Shown here: positions 6,870-10,942 of the stretch, piece after piece
Layout of the letters: every line of letters begins with the position of its first letter
Position numbering within the stretch: the first letter of the stretch is position 1
The notes under the pieces: generated by a model
Seen by the model: the letters and a program-made list of their open reading frames with translations, nothing else
What the model was told of the DNA's origin: nothing
Database searches by the model: none
Assembly: GCA_020847555.1 (NCBI GenBank)
Contig: JADLBT010000358.1
Span: 1 to 10,942, forward strand
Direction: 5' to 3'
From: Gemmataceae bacterium
GTDB lineage: Bacteria; Planctomycetota; Planctomycetia; Gemmatales; Gemmataceae
DNA length: 10,942 bases
Position numbers and translations under genes: made by a program

Positions 6870-7238
6870 TCACGTGGTCGCGCCGGCCGGCCGCCCCCCG
6901 CCCGGACGCGGCATCTGACGGGCGCCCGCGCGGCGCTGGAAGTCCAATTCGAGCACGCCGTAGGTGTTCTCGTGCGCCTGCACGACCCCGATGAGGGCGT
7001 TCATCAAACGCTTGGCGGTGTAGAAGTTCATCACGACCCGGTGCGACAGCTTGATCGGCTCGGTCGGGTTCGGCGCCATCTGCGTGTTCAGGCCGAAGTC
7101 GAGGACCAGTTCCTCGGGGGTGACGCTCACCCGGCAGAAGTTCGTGTACACCGTGGACAGCTGGCTGTAATCGGTCGTAAACTGCGGCGCCTGCTGCCCT
7201 TCGGGGGTGGTCGCTGCGGGTTTCGGTTCGTCGGCCAC
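6870..7238 (-). CDS. DUF3467 domain protein
   Basis: This encodes 122 aa. Residues about 27-100 match the DUF3467 pattern as I know it: YTNFCRV (31-37), TPEELVLDFGLN (40-51), IKLSHRVVMNFYTAKRLMNA (62-81), and a closing E-NTYGVLELDF (90-100). The family is small, widespread in bacteria, and has no established function; members are usually stand-alone. The N-terminus (1-26) and the Gly/Pro/Arg-rich C-terminus (101-122) look disordered. The start is GTG at 7238, with AGGAG 9 bases upstream; there is no in-frame ATG that keeps the conserved core intact. It is transcribed toward the vWA-like gene but separated by 169 bases with an inverted repeat. A terminator at 7321-7348 isolates it from the esterase gene, so it should have its own promoter between 7239 and 7320, though I could not identify one. 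Confidence 0.9.
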   Translation of the reverse strand: MADEPKPAATTPEGQQAPQFTTDYSQLSTVYTNFCRVSVTPEELVLDFGLNTQMAPNPTEPIKLSHRVVMNFYTAKRLMNALIGVVQAHENTYGVLELDFQRRAGARQMPRPGGGRPAGATT

Positions 7239-7320
7239 TGCGGTGCTCCTCTCAATCGCTACTTCGGTACGGCCCGGGCGACTCTGAGACCGTCCTCCCG
7301 GAGATGCCGGGCCTGATGTG

Positions 7321-7348
7321 AAAAGCGGGGTCCGACCTCGGACCCCGC
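7321..7348 (-). terminator. Rho-independent terminator of the esterase gene
   Basis: GCGGGGTCCGA (7325-7335) pairs perfectly with TCGGACCCCGC (7338-7348). On the minus strand the stem is followed directly by TTTT (complement of 7321-7324). It begins 37 bases past the minus-strand stop at 7386, the right place and orientation to end the esterase transcript. The T-run is short, but the stem is strong. Confidence 0.8.
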
Positions 7349-7385
7349 CGGACAGGGCTTAGTATGGGGGGGAGGGCGCCCAGGA

Positions 7386-9500
7386 TCAATCATTTCCCAC
7401 GCGGATTTTCAGATCCTCGCGCCCCAGGGCGCGTTGCAGTGCGAGCGGCCACTCCCACCGGGCCGATTCGACCGCGTCGCCCACCTGGAGCGTCACGCGC
7501 CGCGGGAACGCCAGCGCCACCGCCTGCGGGGTGTCGAGGACTCGGAGCACGTTCAGGAACGTCGGCCCCTGGCGGTGGGAGGCCGGCAGGTCGCGCAGCA
7601 CGAAGCGCGTCACCGCCGGCTCGAACAGGCCAGCGTACAGCGCCACGCCGGCCGCCTCGCCCTTGCCCTGCAGCCAGACCGGCACGCCCTTGAGGTCCGC
7701 GACCCCGCGCAGCGCCGCCAGCGCGCGACGCACGTCCCAGACGCGCTGGCCGTCGAGCGTCTGCCCGAGCAGGGCGTACCGGCGGCGAATGTGGGTGTCC
7801 GCCTTCGTCCCTGCGGCGCTCCAGCGCGTCGGCCCGATCCCGCGCGGCGCCACGACTGCGAACGACCAGCGGGCGGACTCCAGCGTGCGGCGGTTGCGCT
7901 CGAACGCCTGCGGGTCGGCGTCCACCTTCCCCTCGACCTGCAGGGTCCGCTGGAACGCCGGGCCGAGTTCGCGTACCCACTCCTGCCACCCGGCCTCGTC
8001 CACCACGTTGACCTGCACCAGCGTCGGCCGCCCGACCTTCTCGGCCGTCACAAGCCACAGCCGCAGCTTCACCCCCTCCTCACTGGTGAAGTCAAATGCC
8101 CGCAGCCGCACGCCCTGGTGTTTCACATCCTCGGCCGGTCGGGCGTCCAGCGCCGGGGGGACGGCCGGCCAGCCGCGGAAGACCTTCTCTTGCAGCGCCT
8201 TCATCACCTCCTCGCGCCGGGCCGGCCACCACGTCCGGGCAACCGCGGCGACCTGCGGCTGCTCGACCCGCGCGGGTTTGAGGAACACCTCATGGACGAT
8301 CGGGTTGATCGCGTCCTCCGGCAGCCGATCGAACACCTTCAGCCGTTGCGGCTCCAGGCGCGGCCGCTCCGGCTGGGCGACCTCACCCGGTTCCCCCTTG
8401 AGCCAGCGGTTCATCCACCGAAACGCCCCGGCGCGCAGCTCCGGCGTGTCCTTGTGCGGCCCTGCCGTCTCCAGCAGAGCGAAGCGGTCGGCCGCGCCGT
8501 AGAGGGCGTAGATCTTCCGCACCTTGTCGGCAAGGCGCCGGTAGCCGGGAACGGGGAAGATGGCGTCCGCGTCGCTGTTGCCCAGCAGGAGCGGGCGCGG
8601 AGCGCACAGGGCGGCGACGAGCGGGAAGTCCCAGCGATACGTATTGACCATGTACATGCAGTCGCAGTGCCCGTCGATGACGCCGTTCCGATAGCGCGGC
8701 GTGAGGCCCTCGACGACGTGCGCCTGCAGGTCGGCGATGCCGGCCACCGGGATGATGCACTGCGGTCGGTCGTCGGCGGCCGCCACCCACCAGCTCGTCG
8801 CGCCGCCGCCCGATCGCCCGGTCACGCCGAGGCGCTTCGGATCGACCTCCTTGCGCGTCTCCAGATAATCGAGCGCCCGCATTGCGTTCCAGCACTCGAT
8901 GCCGGCCGGCGTGTACCCGAGCGCCTGCCACCACCACATGCCGAGGTTGTGCGTCCCGTGGTGCAGCCCGCGGCTCTCGCCGAACTGGAGCGTGTCCACG
9001 ATGAGGCAGACGTACCCGTTCTCGGCAAACCATGCCGGGTGATGCTGGTAGTTGACGCGCCCGCCGAATGACACCCCCTTGACAATCGTCCCGGCGTGGC
9101 CGCACACGTACAGGACCGCAGGGGCGGGCAACTTCGCCTTCTTCGGCAGGTAGAGGTTGGCGCTGACGTACAGCCCGGGGATGGACTGGAAGTGGAGGTT
9201 CTCGACAGTGAAGTGATCCGTCACGACCTTGCCGGTGATGACGGGCTTGAGGTCGGTGCGAGGCGGAAGCGGCCACAGGCTCATCATCTCCAGGAACTGG
9301 CGCCGCAGCTCGGGGCGACGCTTTTCCCAGTCGGTGCGGTCCTTCACGTCGGCGAGACAGCCGTCGGCGAGCTGCTGCACCTGCGCCCGGAAGGAGGCGT
9401 CGAGCAGGCGGTCGCCGCGGGTGAGGTCGGTGCGGGCCGGCCCGGGCGGTTGGGCGAGCACGCTGACGGCCAGGCAGGTTGCGGACAGGAGGGAGAGCAT
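7386..9500 (-). CDS. Secreted alpha/beta hydrolase, acetyl xylan esterase-like, with a degenerate second domain
   Basis: This encodes 704 aa. A signal peptide (MLSLLSATCLAVSVLA, cleavage near 16-17) indicates export. Residues about 80-370 are an alpha/beta hydrolase: oxyanion-side strand with HAG (135-137), DTLQFGESRG (169-178), nucleophile elbow GRSGGG with Ser230 (228-233), acid Asp310 or Asp312 in GNSDADAIFPV, and His349 in AGPHKD. This resembles the Abhydrolase_7 / acetyl xylan esterase-like proteins common in planctomycetes; the likely reaction is hydrolysis of esters such as acetyl groups on polysaccharides, but the substrate is not shown. Residues about 450-704 look like a second hydrolase-type half with GKGEAAG (612-618) where a nucleophile elbow would be, with no serine. 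The start at ATG 9500 has GAGGAG 4 bases upstream; the frame continuing to 9638 would bury the signal peptide. A terminator follows the gene, and it appears to be monocistronic. Confidence 0.9.
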   Translation of the reverse strand: MLSLLSATCLAVSVLAQPPGPARTDLTRGDRLLDASFRAQVQQLADGCLADVKDRTDWEKRRPELRRQFLEMMSLWPLPPRTDLKPVITGKVVTDHFTVENLHFQSIPGLYVSANLYLPKKAKLPAPAVLYVCGHAGTIVKGVSFGGRVNYQHHPAWFAENGYVCLIVDTLQFGESRGLHHGTHNLGMWWWQALGYTPAGIECWNAMRALDYLETRKEVDPKRLGVTGRSGGGATSWWVAAADDRPQCIIPVAGIADLQAHVVEGLTPRYRNGVIDGHCDCMYMVNTYRWDFPLVAALCAPRPLLLGNSDADAIFPVPGYRRLADKVRKIYALYGAADRFALLETAGPHKDTPELRAGAFRWMNRWLKGEPGEVAQPERPRLEPQRLKVFDRLPEDAINPIVHEVFLKPARVEQPQVAAVARTWWPARREEVMKALQEKVFRGWPAVPPALDARPAEDVKHQGVRLRAFDFTSEEGVKLRLWLVTAEKVGRPTLVQVNVVDEAGWQEWVRELGPAFQRTLQVEGKVDADPQAFERNRRTLESARWSFAVVAPRGIGPTRWSAAGTKADTHIRRRYALLGQTLDGQRVWDVRRALAALRGVADLKGVPVWLQGKGEAAGVALYAGLFEPAVTRFVLRDLPASHRQGPTFLNVLRVLDTPQAVALAFPRRVTLQVGDAVESARWEWPLALQRALGREDLKIRVGND

Positions 9501-9660
9501 GGGACTCCTCGAACGTTGGAGGCCAGGGTTGCGAACAGGCAACCGGGCGCGCGGTTGCGACCAGATCCCCCACGGACCGTTTCTCGGTTCAGGGTAGGGC
9601 AGACGGCGCCCCGAGCAAGGTGTCCGCGTGCTGCGCACGCCTTGTTGCAGCGGAGGTGGC

Positions 9661-9718
9661 TACCAGCCGCGAGCGTCAGCGCGCGGGGCGGACCGCGCGC
9701 TGACGCTCGCGGCTGGTA
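9661..9718. repeat. Perfect 26-bp-arm hairpin of the AGCGTCAGCGC family
   Basis: Positions 9661-9686 are the exact reverse complement of 9693-9718, with a 6-base loop (GGCGGA). The arm contains GAGCGTCAGCGC, the same core as the repeats at 1-70 and 10683-10781, but the outer sequence differs (TACCAGCCGC), so it is a separate subtype. It sits upstream of both divergent genes and so cannot be a terminator for either. A 26/26 match suggests recent formation or active homogenisation. Confidence 0.9.
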
Positions 9719-9740
9719 AATGAACCCCAGGCGCGCCCCG

Positions 9741-9770
9741 TTGGTTGAGGCAAGAGCGGGGTCGTAAGAT
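9741..9770 (+). promoter_or_regulatory. Possible promoter for the IMPase gene
   Basis: TTGGTT (9741-9746) and TAAGAT (9765-9770) are 18 bases apart and lie 58 bases before the ATG at 9829. The -10 box matches the sigma-70 consensus at 4 of 6 positions; the -35 keeps TTG. The stretch at 9765-9774 is the most AT-rich part of the spacer. This is a weak prediction by eye. Confidence 0.3.
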
Positions 9771-9828
9771 ATTCTGCGGAAGGGCGACGGAACCGACGAC
9801 CGCACGCAACCCACCGGAGGACGGGGTG

Positions 9829-10641
9829 ATGACGACGCTGGCGACTTTCTCCTCCTATCTGGACGCCGCCCGCGAGGCGGCGCGCCGCGGCGCGGCCGCG
9901 CTGGAGGGGTGGCGGAAACGGTTTCGCGTGCAGGAGAAGGCGCGCTTCGACCTCGTCACCGACGCCGACCTCGCATCGCAGCAGGCCATCTACTCCTACC
10001 TCGGCGAGCGATTCCCGGACCATGCGTTCCTCGGCGAGGAGGACGCCGCCTCGCACCAGCGGCCAGGCCCGGACGCCCCTCCAACGTGGATCGTCGATCC
10101 GCTCGACGGCACGACGAACTACGTCCACGACTGCCCGCTGTACTGCGTCTCGATCGGTTTGCAGGTGGCGGGCGAGCTGGTCGCAGGGGTGGTCTACGAC
10201 CCGTCGCGTCAGGAGATGTTCGCCGGCGCCCGCGGCCTCGGAGCCTGGCGGAACGACGAACGCATCCAGGTGAGCGGCGCGACACGCCTGGAGGAAGCGC
10301 TGCTCGCGACCGGGTTTCCGCCCGACCTGCGCGGGCAGGAACGCACCCTCGACTGGTGGCGCTTCTTCTCGCTGCGCACGCGCTCGCTGCGCCGCACCGG
10401 CTCGACCGCGCTGAACATGGCGTATGTCGCTGCCGGCCGGTTCGACGGTTACTGGGCCTTCGACAATCACGTCTGGGACGTCGCCGGCGCGGCGCCGATC
10501 GTGAGTGAGGCCGGCGGGGTGCTGACGAACGTGGACGGCACGCCCTACGATCCGTACACGCCGGACGCCCTTGTCAGCAACGGCCCGCTCCACCCGGTCC
10601 TGCTCGAGGCATTCCGCGCCGGGTCTACCTGGCCTGGATAG
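9829..10641 (+). CDS. Inositol monophosphatase family protein
   Basis: This encodes 270 aa, a usual length for the family. These Mg-dependent enzymes remove phosphate from inositol-1-phosphate or related sugar or nucleotide phosphates (SuhB, HisN and CysQ are relatives). Metal-site motifs are intact: DLVTDAD (41-47), GEED with Glu70-71 (69-72), WIVDPLDGTTNYVH with Asp90 and Asp93 (87-100), and WDVAGA with Asp217 (216-221). GSTALNMAYVAAGRFDGYW (191-209) is also typical. The start is ATG 9829, with GGAGG 8 bases upstream; a GTG directly before it (9826) is an alternative, and the longer frame from 9745 runs through the probable promoter. The substrate cannot be decided from sequence: inositol phosphate, histidinol phosphate and PAP remain possible, with general SuhB-type activity most likely. 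No pathway neighbours point to one. It appears monocistronic. Confidence 0.95.
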   Translation: MTTLATFSSYLDAAREAARRGAAALEGWRKRFRVQEKARFDLVTDADLASQQAIYSYLGERFPDHAFLGEEDAASHQRPGPDAPPTWIVDPLDGTTNYVHDCPLYCVSIGLQVAGELVAGVVYDPSRQEMFAGARGLGAWRNDERIQVSGATRLEEALLATGFPPDLRGQERTLDWWRFFSLRTRSLRRTGSTALNMAYVAAGRFDGYWAFDNHVWDVAGAAPIVSEAGGVLTNVDGTPYDPYTPDALVSNGPLHPVLLEAFRAGSTWPG

Positions 10642-10670
10642 CGCACGGGCGCGGTTAGCCAGACCGTGCG
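10642..10670 (+). terminator. Weak hairpin after the IMPase gene
   Basis: CGCACGG (10642-10648) pairs with CCGTGCG (10664-10670) across a 15-base loop, starting directly after the stop codon. There is no T-run. The large palindrome 39 bases beyond may be the real transcription barrier. Confidence 0.25.
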
Positions 10671-10682
10671 TCATCCGGGCTA

Positions 10683-10781
10683 GCGGACCAACCGGCCTGA
10701 CGCCGCCGAGCCGGAAGCGTCAGCGCCGGCTCTGTCCAAGCTGCCGGCGCTGACGCTTCCGGCTTGTCGCGTTTGGTCCGC
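10683..10781. repeat. Palindromic intergenic repeat, copy 2, with outer terminal inverted repeats
   Basis: The inner arms at 10709-10730 and 10743-10764 are perfectly complementary over 22 bp, around a 12-base loop. The outer ends also pair: GCGGACCAA (10683-10691) with TTGGTCCGC (10773-10781). The unit is thus a nested palindrome of about 99 bp, shaped like a small non-coding mobile element or a REP-type unit. It matches copy 1 (from position 7 rightward) at 67 of 75 bases, in the same orientation. No target-site duplication is evident. Confidence 0.85.
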
Positions 10782-10795
10782 CCGTTTCAGGTGAG

Positions 10796-10867
10796 GGATT
10801 GACGCGACCGCTTCTCTCGCTGATGCTGCGGGCTCGGACAGCATGATTGCTACGGCGTTTGGTCCGC
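10796..10867. repeat. Decayed third copy of the palindromic repeat
   Basis: CGCTGATGCTGCGGGCTCG (10818-10836) matches the right arm of copy 1 at 16 of 19 positions, and the unit ends in GTTTGGTCCGC (10857-10867), identical to the right end of copy 2. The left arm is hardly recognisable. It lies directly beside copy 2, as though the two arose by tandem insertion or duplication, and ends 17 bases before the ATG of the next gene. Confidence 0.5.
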
Positions 10868-10884
10868 TAGCTCGAAGGACAGCC

Positions 10885-10942
10885 ATGACGGTTCTGGTCT
10901 TTACCCTGCTCGTCTGGCTCGGCTCGCTGACAGCTGGTTTCC
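10885..10942 (+). CDS. Start of a membrane protein gene, cut by the window end
   Basis: ATG at 10885 follows AAGGA, 7 bases upstream. The first 19 codons read MTVLVFTLLVWLGSLTAGF, a hydrophobic segment fit for a first membrane helix or signal anchor. The start of TauE/SafE-type permeases often has the form GSLxAGF followed by a Gly-rich stretch, so that family is a guess to test with downstream sequence; it is not supported enough to name here. Confidence 0.55.
   Translation, partial: MTVLVFTLLVWLGSLTAGF

Larger units (their letters stand above)
9501..9828. other. Divergent intergenic region between esterase and IMPase genes
   Basis: These 328 bases lie between two outward-reading genes. 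The region holds the perfect hairpin at 9661-9718 and a possible plus-strand promoter at 9741-9770. The extra in-frame codons upstream of both annotated starts have no ribosome binding site and are treated as non-coding. No small gene is supported. Confidence 0.6.

Noticed and set aside
7434..9071. 545-aa plus-strand open frame antisense to the esterase gene
   Set aside because: The minus-strand frame has a signal peptide, a full catalytic triad and a terminator; this one has none of these.
9676..10674. 332-aa minus-strand frame antisense to the IMPase gene
   Set aside because: It reads through the perfect hairpin and has no motifs; the plus-strand frame has intact inositol monophosphatase metal sites.
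1..10781. The two repeat copies near the window ends as borders of one large mobile element
   Set aside because: They are in direct orientation about 10.6 kb apart, but there is no integrase or transposase between them and the genes are ordinary chromosomal types. A third and a related copy elsewhere in the window fit dispersed repeats better.
1..10867. CRISPR array formed by the repeats
   Set aside because: Copies are few, irregularly spaced, long and palindromic throughout, with no uniform spacers and no cas genes.

Overview
The window is very GC-rich DNA (roughly 70% by eye) from a bacterium that looks like a member of the Planctomycetota, probably Gemmata-like. That placement is an inference. 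It rests on the high GC, wide intergenic gaps filled with AGCGTCAGCGC-type palindromes, mostly monocistronic genes, a secreted tandem alpha/beta hydrolase, a DUF3467 protein and large proteins I cannot assign to any named family. No rRNA, tRNA, CRISPR array, transposase or prophage gene was seen. High GC opens long spurious frames on both strands. The real genes were picked by family motifs, ribosome binding sites and sensible spacing.

Layout from left to right. A large palindromic repeat (1-70) lies just past the stop of a giant minus-strand membrane protein gene (87-3581, 1164 aa, no recognised family). Upstream of that gene, on the same strand, is an adenylate kinase with a zinc-type LID (3794-4582). 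A 354-bp divergent spacer with a 15-bp inverted repeat separates it from a plus-strand gene for a 103-aa stand-alone protein resembling the MshEN / type II secretion ATPase N-terminal domain (4937-5248). This gene converges, with a 9-bp gap, on a minus-strand gene for a 480-aa protein whose C-terminal half looks like a von Willebrand A domain without a metal site (5258-6700). Upstream of that, on the minus strand, are a small DUF3467 protein (6870-7238, GTG start), a rho-independent terminator (7321-7348), and a secreted 704-aa alpha/beta hydrolase of the acetyl-xylan-esterase-like type (7386-9500).

A 328-bp divergent spacer carrying a perfect 26-bp-arm hairpin (9661-9718) leads to a plus-strand inositol monophosphatase family gene (9829-10641). 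The right end holds a second copy of the palindromic repeat (10683-10781), a decayed third copy, and the first 19 codons of a membrane protein gene that runs off the window (10885 onward).

The genes do not form one obvious pathway. The clearest housekeeping functions are adenylate kinase (nucleotide balance), the inositol monophosphatase family enzyme (sugar or inositol phosphate hydrolysis) and the exported esterase (polymer or ester degradation). The least explained parts are the giant membrane protein, the vWA-like protein with no metal-site motif, the single-domain MshEN-like protein and the family of intergenic palindromes. I did not find convincing evidence of a defence system, biosynthetic cluster or mobile island.
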